Below are positions 38,999 to 48,091 of a stretch of 64,000 nucleotides of DNA, piece by piece. The notes under the pieces were generated by a model, which was not told the DNA's origin, made no database searches, and was given only the letters and a program-made list of their open reading frames with translations. Every line of letters begins with the position of its first letter. Within the stretch, counting starts at the first letter, position 1. The stretch spans positions 49,785-113,784 of the forward strand of contig JBDTRR010000010.1 in the NCBI GenBank assembly GCA_039931615.1. Direction: 5' to 3'. This stretch comes from JAHFUI01 sp039931615 (GTDB lineage Bacteria > Acidobacteriota > Vicinamibacteria > Vicinamibacterales > CAVVIG01). Position numbers and translations under genes: made by a program.

Positions 38999-39004
38999 TA
39001 TACC
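38999..39004 (+). promoter_or_regulatory. Candidate -10 box of the bc-complex operon
   Basis: TATACC ends seven bases before the ATG of the HEAT gene at 39012. If used, the mRNA would be leaderless. A TTGACC hexamer at 38941-38946 is a possible -35 for a different, upstream start. Evidence is weak. Confidence 0.35.
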
Positions 39005-39011
39005 CCCGTAC

Positions 39012-39959
39012 ATGGATAAACTGATCGAGCGCGACCCCGCGACTCGGAACCCTCTCGTCGCGGCGCCCGCCCTCGCTGTTCAGTTTTTCTTGATCCCCCT
39101 GACGGTCGTCGGTGCGACGGTGCTGCTGTACTTCGGCTTCCGCTCGCTGATGGCTGACGATCGAACGGCGCAGGACTACATCACCGAAGTCCGCCTCGGC
39201 GGCGCCAACCGCGGCTGGCCGGCGGCGGTGGAACTGTCCGCGCTGATGGAAAACCCGAAGGTCCGCGGCGATCGCGCGGTCGCGATCGAGCTGGTCAAGG
39301 CGTTCGACGAGGCCAAGAACGGCGATCCGCGGATCCGCAAGTATTTGGCGCTGGCGATTGGCCGGCTCGAGCCGCCGCTGCCGGCCGAGGCGGTCCAGGT
39401 GCTGCTTCGATCGCTCGACGATCCGGCGCAGCCGTGGACGCCAGATGCCTGGTCGAAGATCAACGGCTGGACGCCGCAGATGGCCGAGGCGCACATCAGC
39501 ACCATCTGGGCGCTCGGTGCCTCCGGCGATCCGGCGGTGGTCCCCAAGCTGCAGCCGCTCTACGAGTCGACCGACGCCGGGGTCCGCAAGATCGTCGTGT
39601 ATGCTCTCGGGGCGCTGCCGGGCGAGGCGCAGGCCGTGACGCTGCGCGCCGCGCTGCAGGATGCGGAGCCCGACGTGCGCTGGAATGCGGCCGTGGCGCT
39701 GGCCCGCCACGGCAGCGGCGACGGCGCCGCGGTCCTGCGCCAGATGCTCGATCGGGCGTACGTCGAGCAGGCCGTCAAGCGTGATGTGCGGCAGGACGAC
39801 GATCAGGATCCGATCGCGGAGGTCATGATCAGCGGTCTGCGCGCGGTCGCTTCGTTGAAGGATGCGTCCCTCAGGGCGTCAGTCGAGGCCTTGAGTCAGC
39901 AGGATCGGAGCCTGAGAGTCCGGCAGGCAGCGCTCGAGGCGTTGAAGGTCATAGGATAG
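39012..39959 (+). CDS. Membrane-anchored HEAT-repeat protein of the bc-complex cluster
   Basis: This is a 315-residue protein with one N-terminal membrane helix (VQFFLIPLTVVGATVLLYFG) and a long alpha-helical solenoid of HEAT/PBS-lyase-like repeats (for example DAGVRKIVVYALGALPG, EPDVRWNAAVALARHG). No catalytic residues are evident. Its position as first gene of a Rieske-cytochrome b-cytochrome c operon suggests an assembly or scaffold role for that complex. It could equally be an uncharacterised structural subunit. Confidence 0.8.
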   Translation: MDKLIERDPATRNPLVAAPALAVQFFLIPLTVVGATVLLYFGFRSLMADDRTAQDYITEVRLGGANRGWPAAVELSALMENPKVRGDRAVAIELVKAFDEAKNGDPRIRKYLALAIGRLEPPLPAEAVQVLLRSLDDPAQPWTPDAWSKINGWTPQMAEAHISTIWALGASGDPAVVPKLQPLYESTDAGVRKIVVYALGALPGEAQAVTLRAALQDAEPDVRWNAAVALARHGSGDGAAVLRQMLDRAYVEQAVKRDVRQDDDQDPIAEVMISGLRAVASLKDASLRASVEALSQQDRSLRVRQAALEALKVIG

Positions 39960-40020
39960 TGGGTACTTGGTAGATTGTTAGCTTGGCGAATGGGTAGGGG
40001 ATTGACCCGGTGACCGGTTC
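39957..40020. repeat. TTGGTAG/GGTGACCGG repeats after the HEAT gene
   Basis: TAGTGGGTACTTGGTAGATT is related to the tract before ilvC. The adjoining ACCCGGTGACCGGTTCACCG contains a short perfect palindrome (CCGGTGA...TCACCGG is near). It fills the 79-bp gap before the Rieske gene. Confidence 0.5.
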
Positions 40021-40038
40021 ACCGGTGGCCAATTTCGG

Positions 40039-40848
40039 ATGAGGAAGATGGCAGACGAGACGAAACCTGACGTGCCGAGCGCGCCGCCGACCGGCGCCAA
40101 TCCCGCGGCGACGCCGCATGTCACACCGACGCCGCCGGGAGCCGCCGAGGCCGCCACCGCGTCTGCCGCTGCGAAGACTGGCGCGGCGCCGGCGGCGCGA
40201 CCGGCACCCGCGCCCAGGGCGCCGGCGGCGCCGATTCCTGATCTCGCCGGGAAGACGACAAACGCGGCCTCGCCCGGCGGCGCGGCCGCCCGCGCGGCGA
40301 CCGCGAAGCCCGCGGTGGCGGCGGCCGGCCGCGACGCGGACGACGCCTCGCCCTTGTTCACCCGCCGGGTGTGGCTCGGCCTGGCGTGGGGCGCCTTTTC
40401 CGCGGCGTCGGCCGCCGCGCTCGCCGCCACCGGGCGCTTCATGTTTCCCAACGTGCTCAACGAACCACCGCAGCAGTTCAAGGCCGGTTTTCCAAACGAG
40501 TACGGGCTGGGCGTGGACGAGCGCTGGAAGGACACGTTCGGGGTCTGGCTCGTCCGGACCCCGGAGGACATCGCCGCGAAAGCGAGCGGCTTCTACGCGC
40601 TGCTGGTCACCTGCACCCACCTCGGATGCACGCCTAACTACCTGTCGGCGGAAGGCAAGTTCAAATGCCCCTGCCACGGCAGCGGGTTCCGCACGACGGG
40701 CATCAACTTCGAGGGACCGGCGCCGCGGCCGCTCGAGCGCGCCCGCGTCGTGCTGGCGGACGACGGGCAGATCCTGGTCGACAAGAGCCGGAAGTTCCAG
40801 TACGAGCTGGGGCAATGGGTCGATCCGGAAGCGTTTCTCAAGGTGTGA
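40039..40848 (+). CDS. Rieske iron-sulfur protein of a cytochrome bc complex
   Basis: The protein has 269 residues. The Rieske cluster motifs are CTHLGC and CPCHGSGF, near residues 195 and 212. A single membrane helix (VWLGLAWGAFSAASAAALAA) anchors it. It is preceded by an unusually long N-terminal region of about 100 residues rich in Ala and Pro with no charge pattern of a normal Tat signal. RR occurs at FTRRVW just before the helix. Such a linker is not common in Rieske proteins. It could reach to a partner or be a low-complexity extension. A second Met at 40048 is an alternative start. Confidence 0.9.
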   Translation: MRKMADETKPDVPSAPPTGANPAATPHVTPTPPGAAEAATASAAAKTGAAPAARPAPAPRAPAAPIPDLAGKTTNAASPGGAAARAATAKPAVAAAGRDADDASPLFTRRVWLGLAWGAFSAASAAALAATGRFMFPNVLNEPPQQFKAGFPNEYGLGVDERWKDTFGVWLVRTPEDIAAKASGFYALLVTCTHLGCTPNYLSAEGKFKCPCHGSGFRTTGINFEGPAPRPLERARVVLADDGQILVDKSRKFQYELGQWVDPEAFLKV

Positions 40849-40856
40849 TCTCTTTC

Positions 40857-40978
40857 ACTGACGAGGACGCAGCGGGCGCACAGGGCGCAGCGGACGTTCA
40901 CCGACGAGGACGCAGAGGACGCCGCTTACGCGGAAGACGTTCACCGCCGGGGACGCCACGGACGCAGAGTCTGGGACG
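40857..40978. repeat. GAGGACGCAGAGGACGC repeat family, after the Rieske gene
   Basis: Several copies of ACGAGGACGCAG and CACCGACGAGGACGCAGAGG are followed by an inverted-looking CGGAAGACGTTCACCGCCGG. The same family is found in frame inside ybeY (51296-51376) and after mutL (63675-63725). The tract fills the whole Rieske-cytochrome b gap. Confidence 0.8.
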
Positions 40979-41003
40979 AGTAGCTGAGAGCTGACGACTG
41001 ACT

Positions 41004-41819
<816 letters not shown>

Positions 41820-41893
41820 AAATTAGGAATTGGGAATTAGGAATTAGGAATTGAGAATCCCCACGAATTTCGAATTCCGCATTCTGAATTCAT
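41820..41893. repeat. GGAATTA heptamer array and AT-rich hairpin before subunit IV-like gene
   Basis: Copies of AATTAGGAATT repeat at 41820-41857 as the reverse orientation of the CTAATTC array at 17872. Next comes a hairpin-like CGAATTTCGAATTCCG. It fills the 94-bp gap inside the bc operon. Confidence 0.75.
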
Positions 41894-41913
41894 AATTTCG
41901 AGGATCGAGACAC

Positions 41914-42990
41914 ATGGGTTTCGTCAAGAGCATCTTCAACGCGATCGCCGATCCGCGGCTGTTCTTCGCGCTCGCGGTCGTCGCACTGGTGGTCCTGCTC
42001 TGGCAGCGCGAGCGCGTCGCGTCGAACGCGGTCGGCTACGGCACTCTCGCCTTGCTCGGACTGTTCTTCGTCTTCGGCGTGTTCGATCCGAATTTCCGGC
42101 TGATCGTCACCAAGCCCGACAACGTCCCGATCGTCGGTCTGATCTTCCTCCTGGTCTTCTTCGTCTGGTATTCGATCCGCGAAGGGGTGCTGAACGACCG
42201 GCGGATCGCGGCGGGCAAGGCGCCGATCGAGAAGGATGAAGCGGACCGCGTGTGGGTGTGGCCGGACCTGGTCTACACCGAGCTGATTTCGCTGATCGTC
42301 TGCTCCGTCGTCCTGATCGTGTGGTCGATCTTCCTGAAGGCGCCGCTCGAGCAGCCGGCCAATCCGTCGAACACGCCGAACCCGTCGAAGGCGCCGTGGT
42401 ATTTCCTCGGGCTCCAGGAAATGCTCGTCTACTTCGACCCCTGGCTGGCGGGTGTCGTGCTGCCCGGCCTGATCATCGCCGGGCTGATCTGTATTCCGTA
42501 CATCGACAAGAACCCGAAAGGGAACGGCTACTACACCTTCAACGAGCGGAAGCCGGAGATCGCGCTCTTCCTCTTCGGCTTCGCCGTGCTCTGGTCGTCG
42601 CTGATCGTGCTCGGGACGTTCCTGCGGGGACCGAACTGGAACTTCTTCGGCCCGTTCGAGTTCTGGGACATCCACAAGCTCGAGGCGCTGACCAACGTCA
42701 ACCTGTCCGAGTACGTCTGGGTCCGCGGGCTTGGCACCGGGCTGCCGACGCAGTGGTACCTCCGTGAAATCTTCGGCGTGCTGTTCGTGCTCTTCTACGT
42801 GTTCGCCCTGCCGCCGCTGTTCGCGCGGTCGTGGCTCAAGAAGTACTACGACAAGCTCGGCCCGGCCCGGTACTACCTCACCGTCTTCCTGTTTCTGATG
42901 ATGATGTCGTTGCCGCTGAAAATGCTCGCGCGGTGGATCTTCAACCTCAAGTACGTGGTCGCCATTCCGGAATTCTTCTTCAATATTTGA
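41914..42990 (+). CDS. Cytochrome b C-terminal (subunit IV-like) protein
   Basis: The 358 residues have about eight hydrophobic segments, much longer than subunit IV of b6f. The quinone-site motif NPSKAPWYFLGLQEMLVYFD takes the place of the usual PEWYF, and FDPNFR and PYIDKNPKGNGYYTF follow. The extra N- and C-terminal helices are an expansion, and the last helix runs to the end. It is part of the split cytochrome b. The following gene begins three bases after the stop, which shows tight coupling to the multiheme cytochrome. Confidence 0.88.
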   Translation: MGFVKSIFNAIADPRLFFALAVVALVVLLWQRERVASNAVGYGTLALLGLFFVFGVFDPNFRLIVTKPDNVPIVGLIFLLVFFVWYSIREGVLNDRRIAAGKAPIEKDEADRVWVWPDLVYTELISLIVCSVVLIVWSIFLKAPLEQPANPSNTPNPSKAPWYFLGLQEMLVYFDPWLAGVVLPGLIIAGLICIPYIDKNPKGNGYYTFNERKPEIALFLFGFAVLWSSLIVLGTFLRGPNWNFFGPFEFWDIHKLEALTNVNLSEYVWVRGLGTGLPTQWYLREIFGVLFVLFYVFALPPLFARSWLKKYYDKLGPARYYLTVFLFLMMMSLPLKMLARWIFNLKYVVAIPEFFFNI

Positions 42991-42993
42991 CCT

Positions 42994-45867
42994 ATGGCTG
43001 AAAAGAAGGGCGTTGGGCACGCGTACAACATCGACTTCCTGAACGTCGTCTTCGCGGCGTGCAGTGTGTTCCTGCTCCTGTCGGTCGTCTGGATGGTCTG
43101 GGACGACTTCGATCGCGACTGGAAGAACACGCAGCGGCGCTTCGCGGAGCTGCAGTACCAGGTGACGCAGGCGCAGTATCGGCAGGCGGCCGGGGCGGTG
43201 GACAAGAACAAACTGGCGCAGCTCCAGGGTCAGCTCGCCGCCGCCAGCAAGAACGCCGCCTCGAACCAGCAGAAGGTGGACGAGCTCCAGGAGAAGGTCG
43301 ACGCGATCAACGTCCGGCTCGACCGCGCCCAGCGGGACTACCAGTACGCCAAGGCGACCTACGATCACGACAAGTACGAGTTCGAGTCGCTGCGCGCCAA
43401 CGGAGCGGCGAAGGCGGCGGGAATGGCCGGAGCGGTGACGGCCCTGGAGCAACGGCTGACGACGCTGGATCTCGAGGTCCAGAAGCTGACCGCCGAGCGC
43501 GCGCTGGCGCAGAAGAATCTGGAGGTCTATACCGGCCAGATCGCCACCACCACCAAGCAGATCGCGGACTTGCACACCGAAGAGACGCGGCTGCAGAAGC
43601 TGCTCGACACCCAGGCGCCGAGCCTGACGAAAGCCTACTTTCGCGACGCCCCGCTGCTCGATTTCATGGCGCCAACCCTCAAGGTCCGCCAGCTGATTCT
43701 GCCGAACGTCGTCGACGACGTGAATTTCATTCGCGTGCCGAAGATGGATCGCTGCGGAACGTGCCACCTGGCGATCGACAAGAAGGGCTTCGAAAAGTAC
43801 CCCCAGCCGTTCACGACGCATCCGAATCTGTCCGACTACCTCGGCGGCGACTCGCCGCATCCGATCGATCGGATCGGCTGCACCGTCTGCCACGAGGGGA
43901 TGGGCCAGTCGGTCAGCTTCGTCGACGCCGCACACACCCCCAGCAACGAGAAGCAGAAGGAAGAGTGGGAAGCGAGTCACCACTGGGAGGAGCCCCATCT
44001 GTGGGACTTCCCGATGCTGCCGACGAAGATGACGGAGGCCTCCTGCGCCAAGTGCCACAAGCAGCAGGTCTACGTGCCGAAGGCCGAGGAGCTGAACCTC
44101 GCCTACGCCACCTACGAGCGTGCCGGCTGCTATGCGTGCCACAAGACGAAGGGCTTCGACACCGACGTCAAGAAGCCGGGCCCGATCCTGACCAAGATCG
44201 ATTCGAAGCTGACCGCCGACTGGGTCAAGACGTGGATTCGCAATCCGAAAGCCGTCAAGCCGGCGACCTGGATGCCGCGCGTCTGGTACAACTCGAACTC
44301 CAGTTCCCCGGCCGACGCGGTCCGCAACGAGGTCGAGATCAACGCCGCGGTGGCGTACCTCTTCGCCAACTCGGAGAAGCACGAGTTCGCGGTCAAGAGC
44401 CCGCCCCGCGGCAATGCCGCAGCCGGCGAGCGGATTGTGAAAGGGGAGTCGGAGACCGACCGCGGGATTGGCTGCCTGGGCTGCCATGTGGTGGGCGAGA
44501 GTACGCGTGAGGCGGCGGGCCCGCGCCGCACCTTCGGCCAGCCGCTCGAGAACATCGGCAGCAAGACGACCTACGAATGGGTGTTCAACTGGGTCCGCGA
44601 TCCGAAACACTACAATCCGGGCACCTACATGCCCGACCTGCGCCTCACCGACGCGCAGGCCGCCGACGTCGCGACCTACCTGATGACGCTGAAGGAGGGC
44701 GGCGGCGGTGACGCCGCCAAGGCCACCTATACCGACCAGAACGTCAGCGACGTGCTGCTCGACTACTTCAAGGCGTCGATGCCGTTCGAGGACGCCAAGG
44801 CGCAGATCGCCAAGCTGGATCCGCAGGCGAAGCAGATCGCGCTCGGCGAGCGTGTCATCGGCCGCTACGGCTGCTTCAGCTGCCACGACATCAAGGGGTT
44901 CGAGAAGTCGCAGCCGATCGGGACCGATCTGTCGGAAGAGGGCAGCAAGCTGGTCACGCGCCTCGACTTCGCGTTCATCAAGGACATCCCGCACACCTCC
45001 AAGCTCGCCTGGTTCCGCACCAAGCTGCACGATCCGCGCGTCTTCGACCAGGGGCGGGTGCTCCAGCCGCTCGACAAGCTGCGGATGCCGAACTTCGAGT
45101 TGACTGAGGTCGAGAACGGGCGTCTGCTGACGGCGATCATGAGCTTCCAGCGCGAGCTGCAGCCCCAGGCCGCCCTCGTGCCGCGCTCGGCCCGGAACGA
45201 TTTCCTCGGCAGCGGCCGGACGCTGGTCCACCGGCGCAACTGTGTCGGCTGTCACACCATCGAAGGAGATGGCGGCGACTTCACCAGGCTGGTGGCCGAC
45301 GGCTCGCTCGGCCCGCCGCTGCTCACCCCGGAAGGCGCGCGCGTCCAGCCCGACTGGCTCTATGCGTTCCTCCGGGCGCCGATCACCATCCGGCCGTGGT
45401 TGAGCGTCCGGATGCCGACCTTCGGCCTCGACGACCGGCATTTGAATGGGGCGGTCAGCTACTTCGGGGCGATCGCCAACACGGTCGGGCCGTTCCAGAC
45501 CCACCAGCTCATGCCGGTCAGCAACACGCCGGGCCCCGGCAAGCCGTTGTTCGACCTGCTCAAGTGTCAGCAGTGTCACGTGCTCGGGGCCATCCCGAAG
45601 GATCAGCCGACGGCGAACCTGGCGCCGGATCTGCGCATGGCCTCCGATCGTCTGCAGCCGGACTGGATTCTGGAATGGCTCAGGCGGCCGTCCGACATCG
45701 TGCCGGGCACGCGGATGCCGGCGTTCTGGCCGGACTTCCCGAAGACGGCGTTCCCGCCGGCCGATCTTGATGGCGCGGGGCAGATTCGCGCCATCCGCGA
45801 CTATCTGATGACCCTGCGCGGGGGGCCGACCCCGCGGGCTGCCGGCGGCGCGGTTACTGCGAATTGA
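42994..45867 (+). CDS. Membrane-anchored octaheme c-type cytochrome with coiled coil
   Basis: This is a 957-residue protein. One N-terminal helix (NVVFAACSVFLLLSVVWMVW) anchors it. A long coiled coil of roughly 150 residues follows (for example DELQEKVDAINVRLDRAQRD). The rest contains eight CXXCH heme motifs in order: CGTCH, CTVCH, CAKCH, CYACH, CLGCH, CFSCH, CVGCH and CQQCH. Several cytochrome c-like domains with W-V-KTWIRNP patterns sit between them. It ends the bc operon and takes the place expected of cytochrome c1, so it may pass electrons from the Rieske center outwards. The coiled coil is unusual. Confidence 0.88.
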   Translation: MAEKKGVGHAYNIDFLNVVFAACSVFLLLSVVWMVWDDFDRDWKNTQRRFAELQYQVTQAQYRQAAGAVDKNKLAQLQGQLAAASKNAASNQQKVDELQEKVDAINVRLDRAQRDYQYAKATYDHDKYEFESLRANGAAKAAGMAGAVTALEQRLTTLDLEVQKLTAERALAQKNLEVYTGQIATTTKQIADLHTEETRLQKLLDTQAPSLTKAYFRDAPLLDFMAPTLKVRQLILPNVVDDVNFIRVPKMDRCGTCHLAIDKKGFEKYPQPFTTHPNLSDYLGGDSPHPIDRIGCTVCHEGMGQSVSFVDAAHTPSNEKQKEEWEASHHWEEPHLWDFPMLPTKMTEASCAKCHKQQVYVPKAEELNLAYATYERAGCYACHKTKGFDTDVKKPGPILTKIDSKLTADWVKTWIRNPKAVKPATWMPRVWYNSNSSSPADAVRNEVEINAAVAYLFANSEKHEFAVKSPPRGNAAAGERIVKGESETDRGIGCLGCHVVGESTREAAGPRRTFGQPLENIGSKTTYEWVFNWVRDPKHYNPGTYMPDLRLTDAQAADVATYLMTLKEGGGGDAAKATYTDQNVSDVLLDYFKASMPFEDAKAQIAKLDPQAKQIALGERVIGRYGCFSCHDIKGFEKSQPIGTDLSEEGSKLVTRLDFAFIKDIPHTSKLAWFRTKLHDPRVFDQGRVLQPLDKLRMPNFELTEVENGRLLTAIMSFQRELQPQAALVPRSARNDFLGSGRTLVHRRNCVGCHTIEGDGGDFTRLVADGSLGPPLLTPEGARVQPDWLYAFLRAPITIRPWLSVRMPTFGLDDRHLNGAVSYFGAIANTVGPFQTHQLMPVSNTPGPGKPLFDLLKCQQCHVLGAIPKDQPTANLAPDLRMASDRLQPDWILEWLRRPSDIVPGTRMPAFWPDFPKTAFPPADLDGAGQIRAIRDYLMTLRGGPTPRAAGGAVTAN

Positions 45868-45924
45868 CGATCAGGCAGGCGGGACTGGCCGGGCGTATCA
45901 CCCGGTCCAGTCCGGCCTCCCGGC

Positions 45925-45930
45925 TATAAT
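45925..45930 (+). promoter_or_regulatory. Perfect TATAAT eight bases before the gamma carbonic anhydrase gene
   Basis: The hexamer ends at 45930 and the ATG is at 45939. The predicted start of transcription falls on or next to the start codon, consistent with a leaderless message as proposed for ndk. Confidence 0.5.
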
Positions 45931-45938
45931 CCATCGCC

Positions 45939-46490
45939 ATGCTCCGGCCGTTTCGCGGCGTGCTGCCACGCCTCCACCCCTCCGCCTTCGTCGACGACAG
46001 CGCCCAGGTGATCGGCGACGTCGAAATCGGGGAAGAAAGCAGTGTCTGGATGGCGGTCGTCATCCGCGGCGACGTCAATCGCATCCGGATCGGCCGCCGC
46101 TCGAACATCCAGGACGGGACCGTGGTGCACGTCATGAACCGTACTCATCCCACGACCCTCGGCGACAACGTCACCGTCGGTCACGCGGCGCTGCTGCACG
46201 GCTGTACCATCGAGGACGGCTGTCTGATCGGGATGGGCGCGATCCTCCTCAACGGTGCGCACATCGGCAGCGGATCGATCGTCGCCGCCGGCACGCTGGT
46301 CGTCGAGGAGATGAAGGTGCCGCCGCGGTCGCTGGTGATGGGGAGTCCCGGCAAGGTGAAGCGGCCGCTCACCGACGCCGAGTTCGCGAGCATCCAGGAT
46401 CTGGCCGACCGTTACGTCGGGTACCGGTTGGAGTACATGAACCCGCAGACGGAAGAGGGTTTGAAAGAATCGCTACGACGCAGGCCTTGA
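45939..46490 (+). CDS. Gamma-class carbonic anhydrase family protein
   Basis: This is a left-handed beta-helix protein of 183 residues with hexapeptide repeats, for example VIRGDVNRIRIGRRSNIQDG. The metal-binding histidines are visible as HVMNRTHP and VGHAALLHGC, matching the YrdA/PaaY pattern (three His). Some family members are active carbonic anhydrases, others only ferripyochelin-binding-like. It stands alone after the bc operon, preceded by its own -10 box. Enzyme activity cannot be asserted. Confidence 0.88.
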   Translation: MLRPFRGVLPRLHPSAFVDDSAQVIGDVEIGEESSVWMAVVIRGDVNRIRIGRRSNIQDGTVVHVMNRTHPTTLGDNVTVGHAALLHGCTIEDGCLIGMGAILLNGAHIGSGSIVAAGTLVVEEMKVPPRSLVMGSPGKVKRPLTDAEFASIQDLADRYVGYRLEYMNPQTEEGLKESLRRRP

Positions 46491-46560
46491 CCTGCTGAGA
46501 CTGTCGTCTGCACTACTTCAGGACGATTTCTTCCCTCCGAAAGCCTGCCAACACGAAAAA

Positions 46561-47880
46561 ATGTCTACCAAGCCACCGGGAGGGACGCGCGATTTCCTTC
46601 CCGACGAAATCCGGCGGCGTGAGTACGTGATTGGCGTCATCCGCGACGTCTACGAGCGCTACGGGTTCGAGCCGCTCGAGACCCCGGCCTTCGAGAACAT
46701 CGAGACGCTGCTCGGCAAGTACGGCGACGAGGGTAACAAGCTCATTTTCAAGATCCTGCGCCGCGGCGAGCAGGAGGCCGGCGGCGGCGCCGATCTCGCG
46801 CTGCGCTACGACCTGACGGTGCCGCTCGCCCGCGTCATCGCCCGCTATCAGAACGAGCTGCCGCGCTTTTTCAAGCGCTATCAGATCCAGCCGGTCTGGC
46901 GCGCCGATCGGCCGGCGCGCGGCCGGTTCCGCGAGTTCTTCCAGTGCGACATCGATGCCATCGGCACGACCTCCGGGCTGGTCGAGGTCGAGCTGCTGGC
47001 GGCGGTGAGCGATGTCCTGGAGCGGCTCGGCTTCGACGACTTCACGATCCGGCTGAATCACCGCGAGCTGCTCAGCGGCCTGCTCAAGGCGGCCGGGGTG
47101 CCGCCGCCGCTGCACGGCGAGGCGCTGGTGGCGATCGACAAGCTGGACAAGATCGGCGCCGATGGCGTGCGGGCGGAGCTGGCGGCGCGCGGCATCGACG
47201 CCGACGCCGCGCGGATCTGCCTCGAGCTGTTCGAGGCCGACTTTCCGGCCGGGCTGCGCCGCCATCTGGACGGCGATGAGCGGGCCGCCCTGGCCGTCGA
47301 GCAGCTCGAAACGATGACCCGGCTGGCCGAGCGCACGGCGGCGTTCCGTCACCTCCACGTCGATCCCAGCCTGGCGCGCGGCCTGTCATACTACACCGGC
47401 GCGATCATGGAGATTGCGGTGCCCGACCTGGCCGGCAGCCTGGGCGGCGGCGGCCGCTACGACAATCTGATCGGCATGTTCCTCGGGCGTCCGGTTCCCG
47501 CCTGCGGGTTTTCGCTCGGGCTGGAACGAATCATCGTCGTGATGACCGAGCGGAAGATGTTTCCGGCCGGGATCGCCCGGGCCGCGGTCGACGTGATGGT
47601 GGCGATCTGGAACGACGACACCGCCGGCCACTCGCTGGCGCTGGCGTTCGAACTGCGGCGGCTGGGTCTGCGCGTCGACGTCTATCCCGAAGCGGAGAAG
47701 ATCGGGAAGCAGTTCAAGTACGCCGCCGCTCGCGGCGTGCCGTTTGTCGCGCTGCTCGGCGACGACGAGCGGGCGCGGGGTGAGGTGGCGATCAAGGATC
47801 TTCGCTCCGGTGATCAGCAGAGCATCGCGCGCGGCGAGGTCGCCGCGTTCATCACCCGTCAGCTGCCGCAGGACGCGTGA
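46561..47880 (+). CDS. hisS: Histidyl-tRNA synthetase
   Basis: This is a class II synthetase of 439 residues. Near the start are PPGGTRDFLPDEIRRRE and ERYGFEPLETPAFEN (motif 1). The motif 2 region has VWRADRPARGRFREFFQCDID, whose position is about residues 118-138. SYYTGAIMEIA and GGGGRYDNLIGMFLG follow, with FSLGLERII as motif 3. The C-terminal anticodon-binding domain ends the protein. aspS lies 200 bp downstream, as is common in bacteria. No T-box or leader is visible upstream. Confidence 0.96.
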   Translation: MSTKPPGGTRDFLPDEIRRREYVIGVIRDVYERYGFEPLETPAFENIETLLGKYGDEGNKLIFKILRRGEQEAGGGADLALRYDLTVPLARVIARYQNELPRFFKRYQIQPVWRADRPARGRFREFFQCDIDAIGTTSGLVEVELLAAVSDVLERLGFDDFTIRLNHRELLSGLLKAAGVPPPLHGEALVAIDKLDKIGADGVRAELAARGIDADAARICLELFEADFPAGLRRHLDGDERAALAVEQLETMTRLAERTAAFRHLHVDPSLARGLSYYTGAIMEIAVPDLAGSLGGGGRYDNLIGMFLGRPVPACGFSLGLERIIVVMTERKMFPAGIARAAVDVMVAIWNDDTAGHSLALAFELRRLGLRVDVYPEAEKIGKQFKYAAARGVPFVALLGDDERARGEVAIKDLRSGDQQSIARGEVAAFITRQLPQDA

Positions 47881-47942
47881 CCGGCCGGCGACCCCGATCT
47901 GCCGCGTTGAACGTCCGACCGGGGGATGGTTCGAGCGGTCCA

Positions 47943-48060
47943 CCCGGTGTGGTTTCGTGATGGCGTGTTCGTGTCTCGTGTTTTCGCGGTTTCGTGTTTC
48001 GTGGCGTCATGTTCTCGCAGTTTCGTGTTTTCGTGTGTTCGTGGCGCCGTCCGTTCGAGG
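47943..48060. repeat. TTCGTGTTTTCGTGG low-complexity repeat, hisS-aspS gap
   Basis: TTTCGTG-type units occur about ten times, for example CGGTTTCGTGTTTCGTGGCG and TTTTCGTGTGTTCGTGGCGC. In the reverse frame this reads as HENTK/RKHE-like residues, which would produce spurious ORFs. It contains no gene. Confidence 0.75.
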
Positions 48061-48091
48061 CGCCGTGAACTCCCGATGCTGAACGGTGGCA

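Noticed and set aside
41890..45579. 1229-residue open frame on the minus strand across the cytochrome genes
   Set aside because: It is antisense to two clear genes (subunit IV-like and octaheme cytochrome), has no recognisable domain, and its composition (Arg, Glu, Leu, Val) is what high-GC shadows give.
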